A stretch of DNA of 64,000 bases from Microbacterium aurantiacum. GTDB taxonomy: Bacteria > Actinomycetota > Actinomycetes > Actinomycetales > Microbacteriaceae. Position 1 is the first letter of the stretch. The number at the start of each line of letters is the position of its first letter. The stretch covers positions 191,072 through 255,071 of the forward strand of contig NZ_PGGU01000004.1 in NCBI RefSeq assembly GCF_002872075.1, written 5' to 3'. Positions 56,741-63,937 of this stretch are shown in pieces. Position numbers and translations under genes: made by a program. The notes below the pieces were generated by a model. The model was not told the DNA's origin, did no database searches, and worked only from the letters and a program-made list of their open reading frames with translations.

Positions 56741-57369
56741 CCGAAGGCTCCGGCTTCTGGATCACCCTCGAAGGCGGCGACGGTTCGGGCAAGACGACGC
56801 AGGCGGATCTGCTCGAGTCCTGGCTGACCGGTGCGGGGCACTCCGTGCTGCGGACCCGCGAACCCGGCGGGTCGGAGGTGGGGCACCTCATCCGCGAGAT
56901 CGTGCTGCACCATCGCGGCGACATCGCTCCGCGGGCCGAGGCGCTGCTCTACGCGGCCGATCGCGCGCACCACGTCGCGACGGTCGTGCGTCCGGCGTTG
57001 CAGCGCGGAGACGTGGTCCTGCAGGACCGTTATCTCGACTCCTCCGTCGCCTATCAGGGGGCGGGCCGCGTGCTCGATGCCACCGAGGTCCGGGAACTGT
57101 CGCTGTGGGCGGCCGAGGGCGCCCTGCCAGATCTCACCGTGCTCCTGGACCTCGACCCGGCGACCGCACGGACGCGGCTGGATTCGGCGGACAAGCCGTT
57201 CGACCGCCTCGAAGCGGAGAAAGCCGAATTCCACGGACGGGTCCGTGACGGCTATCTCGCGCTCGCTGCGGCGGAGCCCGACCGGTTCCTCGTGGTCGAC
57301 GCCGCAGCGGACCGCGACGACATCGCCGACGGCATCCGCACCCGCGTCGCGGCGCTCCTCGCACCGTAG
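56737..57369 (+). CDS. tmk: Thymidylate kinase
   Basis: A 210-residue dTMP kinase. The P-loop is FWITLEGGDGSGKTTQADLL; the DR(E/X) motif is VLRTREPGGSEVGHLIREIV and VVLQDRYLDSSVAYQGAGR holds the substrate-binding region. LDLDPATARTRL and DRLEAEKAEFHGRVRDGYL form the lid. It starts with GTG 56737 overlapping the topA stop (GTGA), and holB follows. The topA-tmk-holB order is common in actinobacteria. Confidence 0.95.
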   Translation: MTEGSGFWITLEGGDGSGKTTQADLLESWLTGAGHSVLRTREPGGSEVGHLIREIVLHHRGDIAPRAEALLYAADRAHHVATVVRPALQRGDVVLQDRYLDSSVAYQGAGRVLDATEVRELSLWAAEGALPDLTVLLDLDPATARTRLDSADKPFDRLEAEKAEFHGRVRDGYLALAAAEPDRFLVVDAAADRDDIADGIRTRVAALLAP

Positions 57370-57440
57370 CCCTCCGTCGCGTCGCAAAGGCGACACTCGC
57401 GTCGAGGGATGCTGTCCCCGCTCCCGGTTAGGCTGAGTCC

Positions 57441-58598
57441 ATGCCCCAGACCGTCGCCGCTCCGTTTCCGTGGGGCGATGTGTGGGGGCAGGACTCCGCC
57501 GTCGAGACGCTGCGCGCTGCAGCATCCGATCCCGCCGCGCTCTCGCACGCCTGGCTGATCACGGGCCCTCCCGGATCGGGGCGGTCGACGCTGGCTTACG
57601 CGTTCGCCGCCGCGCTCGTGGCCGACGAACCCGGGGACGAGGCCGCGATGCGCCAGGTGCTGGCCGGCACCCATCCCGATGTCACGGCGCTGCGCACGGA
57701 CAAGGTCATCATCACGATCGCCGAGGCGCGCGCCCTCGTCGAACGCTCGTACTTCGCGCCCTCGGCCGGCCGCTACCGGGTCATCGTCGTCGAAGACGCC
57801 GACCGCATGGTCGAGCGCACCTCGAACGTACTGCTCAAGGCGCTCGAGGAGCCGCCGGAGAAGACCGTGTGGATCCTCTGCGCTCCCAGCGAGGCCGACC
57901 TGTTGCCGACGATCCGCTCCCGCGTCCGGTCGCTGCGCCTGCGCGAACCGGACGTCGCCGATGTCGCACGGCTGATCGTGCTGCGCACCGGCGTCGATGA
58001 GGCCGTCGCCGAACAGGCCGCGCGGCATGCTCAGCGCCACATCGGCATGGCGCAGCGCCTGGCGGTCGATGAGACCGCGCGGCGTCGTCGTGACGACACG
58101 CTCCGTGCCGTCCTCGGCGTGCGCGGCGTCGGCGATGCCGTGGAGGTCGCCGGCCGCATCATCCAGGCGGCGACCGAGGATGCGAAGGCGCTGACCGCCG
58201 AGCGCGACGCGGCCGAGCGTGCTTCGCTGCTGCGCACCGTCGGCATCGCCGAGGGGCAGGCGGTGCCTCCCGCGCTGCGCGCGCAGCTGTCGGCGCTCGA
58301 GGACGACCAGAAGAAACGCGCGACCCGCAGCCTGCGTGATGGCATCGACCGGGTCCTCACCGACATGCAGTCCCTGTTCCGCGACGTCGTGATGCTCCAG
58401 TTCGGGCGCGAAGACGAACTCATCAACAGCGAATTACGGGCGGAGCTGAGCGGTCTCGCGAACGCATGGCCCGAGACCCGTACGCTTGTCGTACTTGACC
58501 ACCTTGCCGAGACGCGTCAGTCGCTGGAGCGCAACGTCGCACCGCTGCTCGCCCTGGAGAGCTTGCTCGTGACTGTCACGAGCGGGAGGACACCGTGA
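57441..58598 (+). CDS. holB: DNA polymerase III subunit delta'
   Basis: A 385-residue clamp-loader subunit. The AAA+ core has AWLITGPPGSGRSTLAYAF (degenerate P-loop with Arg in place of Lys), as expected for the delta' stator, then VIVVEDADRMVERTSNVLLK and ALEEPPEKTVWILCAPSEAD and the sensor region PTIRSRVRSLRLREP. A helical C-terminal collar follows. ATG 57441 lies 12 nt after TAGGCT (57429-57434) without a ribosome-binding site. The stop overlaps the GTG of the peptidase gene (GTGA). It works with dnaX at 31.9 kb. Confidence 0.93.
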   Translation: MPQTVAAPFPWGDVWGQDSAVETLRAAASDPAALSHAWLITGPPGSGRSTLAYAFAAALVADEPGDEAAMRQVLAGTHPDVTALRTDKVIITIAEARALVERSYFAPSAGRYRVIVVEDADRMVERTSNVLLKALEEPPEKTVWILCAPSEADLLPTIRSRVRSLRLREPDVADVARLIVLRTGVDEAVAEQAARHAQRHIGMAQRLAVDETARRRRDDTLRAVLGVRGVGDAVEVAGRIIQAATEDAKALTAERDAAERASLLRTVGIAEGQAVPPALRAQLSALEDDQKKRATRSLRDGIDRVLTDMQSLFRDVVMLQFGREDELINSELRAELSGLANAWPETRTLVVLDHLAETRQSLERNVAPLLALESLLVTVTSGRTP

Positions 58599-60151
58599 CC
58601 AACCGTACGACTTCCCGAATCCGGCGGTTCTCCGCGCTCATCGCCGGCCTCGCTGCCGCATCCGTCGCGCTCTCCGGGTGCCTCTACGCGATGATCCCCG
58701 AGCAGGCGGCTCCTCGCCCGTCGCGCACGAGCGCTCCGGACACCGAGGGAGTGGCCGAGAACCTGCTCCAGTACTACGGGCAGACGCTGGACTGGAGCGC
58801 GTGCGGCAGCGGTTTCGACTGCACCGAGGTCACGGCTCCATTGGACTGGGAGAACCCGGGCGACGGCGAGATCCAGCTCTCCGTGGTCCGCCACCAGGCA
58901 GAGGGAACCCCGCTGGGCTCGCTGCTGACCAACCCCGGCGGCCCCGGCGCGAGCGGCGTCGAGCTCATCCAGGGCAGCCTGGAGTTCGCCGTCGGCGCGG
59001 CCCTCATCGAGAGCTACGACGTGATCGGCTTCGACCCCCGGGGCGTCGGCCAGTCCACGGCTGTGACCTGCCTCGATGCGGCAGGGATGGACGACTACCT
59101 CTACGGCATCCCGGCCGCCCCGCGCGGCACCCCGGAGTGGGAGGCCGAGCTGCTCCAGGCGCACAAGACGTTCGCCGATGCGTGCGAGGCGAACAGCGGC
59201 GGCATCCTCGAGCACATCACCACGATCAACTCCGCGCACGACATGGACCTGATCCGTGCGGTGCTGGGCGACAAGGAGCTGAACTACCTCGGGTACTCGT
59301 ACGGCACGTTCCTCGGTGCGACCTACGCGAAGCTCTATCCGGAGAAGGCGGGCCGTCTCGTCCTCGACGGCGCGATCGATCCCTCCGTGCCCGGACTCGA
59401 CGTGGGGGCCACCCAGGCGCTCGGCTTCGAGTCGGCGCTGCGGGCGTACATGCAGGACTGCCTCGACTCCGGCGAGTGCCCGTTCAACGGCACCGTCGAC
59501 GACGCGATGGCCGATCTCGGTGCGCTCCTCGCGAGCGCCGATCGCCTGCCGCTCGAGAGCGGCGACGGTCGCATGATGGGTGCGGACGCCATGATGACCG
59601 CGATCATCGCCGCGCTGTATTCGCAGGACAGCTGGGGCATCCTCACGCAGGCGCTGACCGAGGCGCTGCAGGGCGACCCGGCGACGGCCTTCTACCTGGC
59701 CGACTTCTACAACGGCCGCGAGAACGGCGCCTACATCGACAACTCCACCGAGGCCTTCCGCGCGTACAACTGCATGGACTACCCGGTGGAGACCGACCCG
59801 GCCGCCGAGGAGGCGACCATGGCCAGGATCCGCGAGGGGGCACCCACCATCGCGCCGTACTGGAACGGTCCGGATTCCTGCGAGGTGTGGCCGTACCCGC
59901 CGACCGGCACCCGCGGTGAGATCACGGCCGAGGGGGCGGGGCCGATCGTCGTGGTCGGCACCACGAACGACCCGGCCACCCCGTACGCGTGGTCGGAGGC
60001 GCTCGCCGGCCAGCTCGAAGAGGGCGTGCTGATCACCCGCGTCGGCGAGGGGCACACCGGCTACAACAAGGGCAATCTGTGCGTGGACGACGCCGTCGAG
60101 GCGTTCCTGCTCGACGATGTCGTGCCGGAGGACGGCCTGCGCTGCGAGTGA
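58595..60151 (+). CDS. Secreted alpha/beta-hydrolase lipoprotein, tripeptidyl aminopeptidase (TAP) type
   Basis: A 518-residue serine hydrolase of the S33/TAP family. The signal peptide ends in the lipobox VALSGC (Cys29), so it is likely lipid-anchored outside the cell. The fold has VTAPLDWENPGDGEIQLSV, the oxyanion region LLTNPGGPGASGVELIQG, the nucleophile elbow LNYLGYSYGTFLGATYAKLY, and C-terminal VVGTTNDPATPYAWSEALA (Asp) and VGEGHTGYNKGNLCV (His). Paired cysteines suggest disulfides. It starts on the holB stop (GTG 58595). Aminopeptidase or ester substrates are likely. Confidence 0.88.
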   Translation: MTNRTTSRIRRFSALIAGLAAASVALSGCLYAMIPEQAAPRPSRTSAPDTEGVAENLLQYYGQTLDWSACGSGFDCTEVTAPLDWENPGDGEIQLSVVRHQAEGTPLGSLLTNPGGPGASGVELIQGSLEFAVGAALIESYDVIGFDPRGVGQSTAVTCLDAAGMDDYLYGIPAAPRGTPEWEAELLQAHKTFADACEANSGGILEHITTINSAHDMDLIRAVLGDKELNYLGYSYGTFLGATYAKLYPEKAGRLVLDGAIDPSVPGLDVGATQALGFESALRAYMQDCLDSGECPFNGTVDDAMADLGALLASADRLPLESGDGRMMGADAMMTAIIAALYSQDSWGILTQALTEALQGDPATAFYLADFYNGRENGAYIDNSTEAFRAYNCMDYPVETDPAAEEATMARIREGAPTIAPYWNGPDSCEVWPYPPTGTRGEITAEGAGPIVVVGTTNDPATPYAWSEALAGQLEEGVLITRVGEGHTGYNKGNLCVDDAVEAFLLDDVVPEDGLRCE

Positions 60152-60162
60152 GGCGTCGCCGG

Positions 60163-60192
60163 TTCGCGGCACGGTCTCGGACAGGGTAATAT
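60163..60192 (+). promoter_or_regulatory. Promoter of tRNA-Thr
   Basis: TAATAT (60187-60192) is a near-perfect -10, with a weak TTCGCG (60163-60168) at 18-nt spacing. The hairpin GTGCCGC/GCGGCAC (60201-60218) lies in the short leader before the tRNA. Confidence 0.5.
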
Positions 60193-60220
60193 CGTTGATC
60201 GTGCCGCTTATGCGGCACAC

Positions 60221-60293
60221 GCCGCCCTAGCTCAGTCGGCAGAGCATCTCACTCGTAATGAGAAGGTCAAGGGTTCGATTCCCTTGGGCGGCT
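60221..60293 (+). tRNA. tRNA-Thr(CGT)
   Basis: The acceptor stem is GCCGCCC/GGGCGGC. The anticodon stem TCTCA/TGAGA holds the loop CTCGTAA with anticodon CGT, and the T-arm is CAAGGGTTCGATTCCCTTG. The discriminator is T. The CCA end is not encoded. Confidence 0.95.
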
Positions 60294-60296
60294 CCG

Positions 60297-60333
60297 AAGG
60301 CCCCGTGATGCGACGAACATCACGGGGCCTTTC
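60297..60333 (+). terminator. Terminator of tRNA-Thr
   Basis: AAGGCCCCGTGATG (60297-60310) and CATCACGGGGCCTT (60318-60331) form a perfect 14-bp stem with a 7-nt loop, starting 3 nt after the tRNA and followed by pyrimidines. Confidence 0.85.
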
Positions 60334-60359
60334 CCTTCCCGGCGGCGTACCCTCGGAGT

Positions 60360-60941
60360 ATGAGCAGAGCACTCCTCATCGTCGATGTGCAGAACGATTT
60401 CACAGAGGACGGCGCGCTCGCCGTCACAGGCGGCGATGCCGTGGCGTCCGGCATCACCGCGTTCCTCGCGGAGCATGCGGGTGAGTACGACGCCATCATC
60501 GCCTCGAGGGACTGGCACGACGCTGCGGGCGACAACGGCGGCCATTTCTCGGAGGCTCCGGACTACACGGACACCTGGCCGGTGCACTGCGTCGCAGGAA
60601 CGGCCGGGGCCGAGTACGACCCTCTGTTCGTGACGGATGCGGTGACGCACCACGTGCGCAAGGGGCAGGGCGTGCCCGCCTACTCGATGTTCGAGGGCGT
60701 CACCGAAGATGGCCTGACGGTCGGGGCGGTGCTCACGGCCGGCGGCGTGCTGGGCGCCGACATCGTCGGCATCGCGACGGATCACTGCGTGCGCGCGTCC
60801 GCGCTCGACGCGATCGCACATGGACTGCGCGTGCGCATCCTCACCGACCTCATCGCCGGCGTCGGACCGGAGTCGAGCGAGGCGGCGCTGGCAGAACTCG
60901 CACACGCGGGCGCCGAACTGGTGGAGAGCGCCGACGCGTGA
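60360..60941 (+). CDS. pncA: Nicotinamidase / isochorismatase-family amidohydrolase
   Basis: A 193-residue cysteine hydrolase that converts nicotinamide to nicotinic acid for NAD salvage; PncA also activates pyrazinamide. The catalytic triad is visible: Asp9 in LLIVDVQNDF, Lys101 in VRKGQ and Cys143 in GIATDHCVRASALDA. The metal site residues Asp51 and His53 are in SRDWHD, with further His in GGHF. ATG 60360 has TACCCT 12 nt upstream and no Shine-Dalgarno. It overlaps the DUF1697 gene by 4 nt. Confidence 0.94.
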   Translation: MSRALLIVDVQNDFTEDGALAVTGGDAVASGITAFLAEHAGEYDAIIASRDWHDAAGDNGGHFSEAPDYTDTWPVHCVAGTAGAEYDPLFVTDAVTHHVRKGQGVPAYSMFEGVTEDGLTVGAVLTAGGVLGADIVGIATDHCVRASALDAIAHGLRVRILTDLIAGVGPESSEAALAELAHAGAELVESADA

Positions 60942-61471
60942 CTCGCAGTGTGCTGCTGCTGCGGGCGGTCAACGTCAGCGGCAGGAATCTCGTCCCGATG
61001 GCGCGCCTGCGTGAGGCGCTCATGACGTCGGAGATCGTCGAGAACGCATCCACGTACATCGCGAGCGGGAACATCATCTGCGAGCATCCGCCAGATGCTG
61101 CGGCGGCCTGCGCACGGGTGCGGACGCTGATCGCAGAAGAGTTCGGCGTCGACACCCCGGTGATCCTGCGCACGCACGATGCGCTGGTGGCGTCTCTTGC
61201 CGCCCAGCCGTTCGCGGATCCGGTGGAGAAGCTGCTGCATGCGATGTTCCTCGAGGGCCGGCCGGCGCCGGGCGCGCTGGAGGCGCTCCGCGAGCGGCTG
61301 GTGCCGGGGGAGGAGGTCGCCCTGGTCGGCCACGATCTCTGGATCAACTACGCCGAGGGCGGGGTCCACTCGAGCAGGCTGACGAAGGCGGTGCTCGATC
61401 GAGTGCTGGGTGTCGCGGGCACCGCGCGCAATCTGCGCACGACCCGCAAGCTGGCCGAACTGACCGCCTAG
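60938..61471 (+). CDS. DUF1697 domain-containing protein
   Basis: A 177-residue cytosolic protein. The N-terminal VLLLRAVNVSGRNLVPMARL, the middle YIASGNIICEHP and the C-terminal ISKAVLDR-like SSRLTKAVLDRVLGVAGTAR followed by NLRTTRKLAEL match DUF1697, a two-subdomain alpha/beta family of unknown function. GTG 60938 overlaps the pncA stop. It converges with the small gene at 61468-61677, sharing 4 nt at the 3' ends. Confidence 0.88.
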   Translation: MTRSVLLLRAVNVSGRNLVPMARLREALMTSEIVENASTYIASGNIICEHPPDAAAACARVRTLIAEEFGVDTPVILRTHDALVASLAAQPFADPVEKLLHAMFLEGRPAPGALEALRERLVPGEEVALVGHDLWINYAEGGVHSSRLTKAVLDRVLGVAGTARNLRTTRKLAELTA

Positions 61472-61677
61472 GTCCGCTCGATCTCGTGGCTGATCGCGTT
61501 CGGCGGCGCCTGAGGGTGCGCCTGCAGATCGACACGACGGATGCCGCAGCTCGAGCACCGCACGTACAGCAGCACGCCCTCGGACGTCGAATGCCGGGAT
61601 TCGGTGAGCCAGGCATGCTCGTGCCGTTGTTTCCCGGGGTGTGCGACCGGTACCGGTCGAGTGTCGAGATCAGCCAT
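61468..61677 (-). CDS. Small hypothetical protein with a Cys-x2-Cys motif
   Basis: A 69-residue protein with no family I can name. It has a His-rich N-terminal half (PGKQRHEHAWLTESRHST) and VRCSSCGIRRVDLQ, so one C-x2-C pair plus histidines could hold a zinc. The start is ATG 61677 with GGAG only 2 nt upstream, which is too close for ideal spacing. It is divergent from the CGNR gene by 25 nt and converges with DUF1697. Codon usage agrees with its neighbours; it is probably real. Confidence 0.55.
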   Translation of the reverse strand: MADLDTRPVPVAHPGKQRHEHAWLTESRHSTSEGVLLYVRCSSCGIRRVDLQAHPQAPPNAISHEIERT

Positions 61678-61702
61678 GACTCCAGCGTGATGTAATGGCC
61701 TT

Positions 61703-62236
61703 ATGCATCTCAACCCTTACGGAGAATATGCGGTACTGCTGGCTGCGTCCCTCGCCGATGACTGGCCGTCCGACCGTGCCGGGATCGAGGCGCGAGCCCG
61801 GGAGTTCGGCGTCACGATCGCATTCCGTGAGACCCCGGGCGATCATGCGCGCACGCGCGAGGTCATCGACGAATGGCTGGGAGTCGTCGACGCGGATTCG
61901 GAGTCGGAGCGCGCCGAGTTGCTGAACGCCGTGATGGCCGCGACCGCAGCGTATCCGCGCCTCACCGACCACGACGACGAGGGATGGCACCTGCATTACC
62001 GCGACGGCACCCCGGAGCAACCCGCAGTGCTTCCGGCCATGCTGCGTGCGGTCATCTCGGTCGGCACGGCGCTGCATGTGTCAACGCGGGGGATGAGCCG
62101 GCTCGGACGCTGTGCGGCGGAGCCGTGCACCCACGTGGTCGTCGATGTGACCCGGAACGGCCGGCAGCGGTACTGCTCGGTGCGCTGCGCCAACCGCGCA
62201 GCCGTGCGCAGGCACCGGGCGAGGATCGGAGCTTAG
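61703..62236 (+). CDS. CGNR zinc-finger protein (putative regulator)
   Basis: A 177-residue protein of the CGNR (ABATE-zinc finger) family. The N-terminal helical domain (YAVLLAASLADDWPSDRAGI onward) is the putative ligand-binding ABATE-like part. The C-terminal zinc finger reads GRCAAEPCTHVVVD and RQRYCSVRCANRAAVRRHR, with C-G-N-R represented as C-A-N-R. Such proteins are thought to bind DNA and sense small molecules. ATG 61703; no clear ribosome-binding site. No target is evident. Confidence 0.88.
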   Translation: MHLNPYGEYAVLLAASLADDWPSDRAGIEARAREFGVTIAFRETPGDHARTREVIDEWLGVVDADSESERAELLNAVMAATAAYPRLTDHDDEGWHLHYRDGTPEQPAVLPAMLRAVISVGTALHVSTRGMSRLGRCAAEPCTHVVVDVTRNGRQRYCSVRCANRAAVRRHRARIGA

Positions 62237-62261
62237 CCGCCGAACCGCTGCGGAGGGCAGG

Positions 62262-62810
62262 TCATGCGCGCTGTGCCGCGTGCCGCCCCTCCTCGACCTC
62301 CTCGAGGACCTTCGCGTTGAACGCGGGGAGGTCGTCGGGAGTCCTGCTCGACACGAGGCCCTGATCGACCACCACCTCCTGGTCCACCCAGGCGGCGCCG
62401 GCGTTGCGGAGATCCGTGGCGAGGCTCGGATAGCTGGTCAGCGTGCGTCCGTCGACGACACCCGCCTCGATGAGTATCCAGGCGCCGTGGCAGATGACGC
62501 CCACAGGCTTCTGCTGCTCGAAGAAACCGCGCGTGAACGCCACCGAATCGGCATCCATCCGCAGATGGTCCGCGTTCACCACGCCGCCGGGGAGCACGAG
62601 CGCGTCGAAGTCGTCGGCGGATGCTCCGGCGACCGGGAGATCCACAGTCTGCACGTGCCCGTTCTTGCCGGTGATCTCGCCTTCGGCCGGCGACACCATG
62701 ATCGCGGTCGCTCCGGCCCCGGTGAGGGCATCCCAGGGACTGGTGAGCTCGCTGTCCTCGTAGCCGTCCGTCGCCAGGAAGGCGATCTTCGAGTCCGTCG
62801 TGTTCGTCAC
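62262..62810 (-). CDS. DJ-1/PfpI-family protein (type 1 glutamine amidotransferase-like)
   Basis: A 182-residue protein of the PfpI/YhbO branch. IAFLATDGYEDSELTSPWDAL contains Glu18, which pairs with the nucleophilic Cys107 in PVGVICHGAWILIEAG, followed by His108. LVLPGGVVNADHLRMD is the typical loop. Members act as glyoxalase/deglycase-like or stress-response proteins. Its start at 62810 is well placed. The gap to the HNH gene upstream on the same strand is 183 nt with no clear feature. Confidence 0.92.
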   Translation of the reverse strand: MTNTTDSKIAFLATDGYEDSELTSPWDALTGAGATAIMVSPAEGEITGKNGHVQTVDLPVAGASADDFDALVLPGGVVNADHLRMDADSVAFTRGFFEQQKPVGVICHGAWILIEAGVVDGRTLTSYPSLATDLRNAGAAWVDQEVVVDQGLVSSRTPDDLPAFNAKVLEEVEEGRHAAQRA

Positions 62811-62993
62811 TGTTCGTCCTTTCCGTCGGAGTGGCGTCCCGGTTCAGGGACTCTTCGATGGTCGGCCGCGCTCGAGCACTTGTGCAGGGGGTGGCCAGGG
62901 TGAAGGCGAGGTGATAACGCGGCACGGCAGCACCGGGCGCGGGCCTGGCTGAGGAGGCCGGCGCTGGGATTCGCTCGGCGTCGCGGGATGTCG

Positions 62994-63494
62994 CTACTCT
63001 GAGTTCCGTTCGGTCATCGCCAGGGAACGCCAGTTGCTCCCCATGCGCTCGTACGTCACGATCGCATGGCAATTGCGGCAGCGGACATCGCATTTCTCGA
63101 TCTCCTCTGCGATGCAGGGGATGCTGAAACCGTTGCGCACGAGCTGCATGACGCCGTCTCGCTTGTCCGTGCCCGGCGTGTGGTCGAAATCCAAAACTCT
63201 GAGGTCCGATGCGCCGCAGTCCACGCACGGGTGGTCGATCAGATACTCGGCGATGTAGGCGAGACTCTCGGCTCTCTGTGCGACGGTGCGTGCGCGGATC
63301 ACCGCGATGTGATGCTCGCGATTGCGTTGGTAGTAGCGCCGTGAGGACTCCCGATTGCAGTCTCGGCAGACCTCTTGGCGGCCGTCTGCGCGCCCAGACT
63401 TCCGATTGAAATCGGTCAGGGCCTTGAACTGCCGGCATGTGCCGCACTGCTTCAGCGCGCCGGTCGATACCGCTGTCGGACGTTCATCGCTCAT
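62994..63494 (-). CDS. HNH endonuclease-family protein
   Basis: A 166-residue protein with an N-terminal treble-clef-like zinc site (CGTCRQFKALTDFNRKSGR, then CRDCNRESSRRYYQRN) and a C-terminal HNH core: CVDCGASDLRVLDFDH, a helical turn, then CDVRCRNCHAIVTYERMGS. Two Cys pairs plus D-H and C-H fit the phage-type HNH nucleases. ATG 63494 is chosen because GGGGAGAG precedes it; the longer frame to 63542 has no ribosome-binding site. It lies 115 nt downstream of the intron-containing tRNA-Lys on the same strand. A free-standing homing-type nuclease or a phage-derived HNH are both possible. Confidence 0.8.
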   Translation of the reverse strand: MSDERPTAVSTGALKQCGTCRQFKALTDFNRKSGRADGRQEVCRDCNRESSRRYYQRNREHHIAVIRARTVAQRAESLAYIAEYLIDHPCVDCGASDLRVLDFDHTPGTDKRDGVMQLVRNGFSIPCIAEEIEKCDVRCRNCHAIVTYERMGSNWRSLAMTERNSE

Positions 63495-63517
63495 GTCTCT
63501 CCCCGATGCCGTTGCGG

Positions 63518-63531
63518 CGACGATATCGTCG
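63518..63531. promoter_or_regulatory. Palindrome upstream of the HNH gene
   Basis: CGACGATATCGTCG is a perfect 14-bp palindrome, 24 nt before the HNH start codon. It could be an operator or a protein binding site; no function can be assigned. Confidence 0.35.
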
Positions 63532-63568
63532 TGCTCCGACATTCAGGGAGGGTGAGACAGGGAGTGCA

Positions 63569-63586
63569 GGGTGCGAAATCGCACCC
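63569..63586 (-). terminator. Hairpin downstream of tRNA-Lys
   Basis: GGGTGCG (63569-63575) and CGCACCC (63580-63586) pair perfectly around AAAT, 22 nt after the tRNA 3' end on the minus strand. There is no T-run, so it may only delimit processing. Confidence 0.5.
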
Positions 63587-63608
63587 GTACTCGATCCGGA
63601 TAACACGG

Positions 63609-63899
63609 TGGGCCCCGAGGGGCTCGAACCCTCGACCCGCGGATTAACTTGCCACTTCGGCTTTCGCCGCCGCCCGCTGGACGTTCGTGGTCTGGACTGT
63701 CCCTTCACCATGGCTTTCGCTGTAGGTGCCACCCGTCCAGTCTCTACACCTTCCGAACTCGCGTCCGGCTTGGCTCGGGATTGCCAACTGGTTGCCCAGT
63801 AAGGGTTCCCCGACTTTGAGTGGTGTCATCCCCGGAGTTTCCCCCGAGGCGCTCCTATTTTGTTGAAGTCCGATGCTCTGCCAACTGAGCTAGAGGCCC
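63609..63899 (-). tRNA. tRNA-Lys(UUU) interrupted by a group I intron
   Basis: The 5' exon is 63866-63899 (34 nt: GGGCCTC acceptor strand, D-arm GCTC-AGTTGGCA-GAGC, then the 5' anticodon strand TCGGA and loop bases CTT). The 3' exon is 63609-63647 (39 nt: loop bases TTAA, TCCGC, variable loop, T-arm GAGGG-TTCGAGC-CCCTC, acceptor GGGGCCC, discriminator A). Joined, they give a standard 73-nt tRNA with all stems paired except the first anticodon-stem pair (T27/C43). The loop becomes CTTTTAA with anticodon TTT (lysine). The intron lies after anticodon position 34, the site used by the cyanobacterial tRNA-Leu(UAA) intron. The terminal CCA is not fully encoded. Confidence 0.85.
63648..63865 (-). 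other. Group I intron (IC3-like) in tRNA-Lys
   Basis: A 218-nt sequence on the minus strand, with no open frame, shows the conserved group I core. The 5' exon ends in U and the intron ends in G. P2 has a GAAA-capped stem near its 5' end; P4-P6 reads CCGAGCCAAGCCGG with P6 capped by GCGA; P5 is capped by GCAA (CTGGGCAACCAG). The P7 strands GACTGGACGG and ACAGTCC pair through ACTG/CAGT, where Azoarcus has ACTA/TAGT. The P9 hairpin is GGCGAAAGCC. AAGGTGTAGAGACTGGACGG matches the equivalent core of the Azoarcus tRNA-Ile and Anabaena tRNA-Leu introns, as I recall them. Confidence 0.85.
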
Positions 63900-63909
63900 G
63901 TGTGGTTCC

Positions 63910-63937
63910 AGTCTAGTGCGCCCGATTGATCGTCCAG
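63910..63937 (-). promoter_or_regulatory. Putative promoter of tRNA-Lys
   Basis: On the minus strand CTGGAC (63932-63937) and TAGACT (63910-63915) are separated by 16 nt and point to a start at about 63903, just before the mature 5' end at 63899. The rest of the window to 64000 shows no other feature I can support. Confidence 0.5.

Noticed and set aside
58517..60220. Minus-strand frame of 567 codons opposite the TAP lipoprotein
   Set aside because: The plus strand has a signal peptide, lipobox and catalytic triad; the antisense product is a typical Arg/Val/Gly shadow.
63644..63829. 61-codon and other small frames within the tRNA-Lys insert
   Set aside because: They cross conserved group I core elements, have no ribosome-binding site and show no similarity to homing endonucleases.
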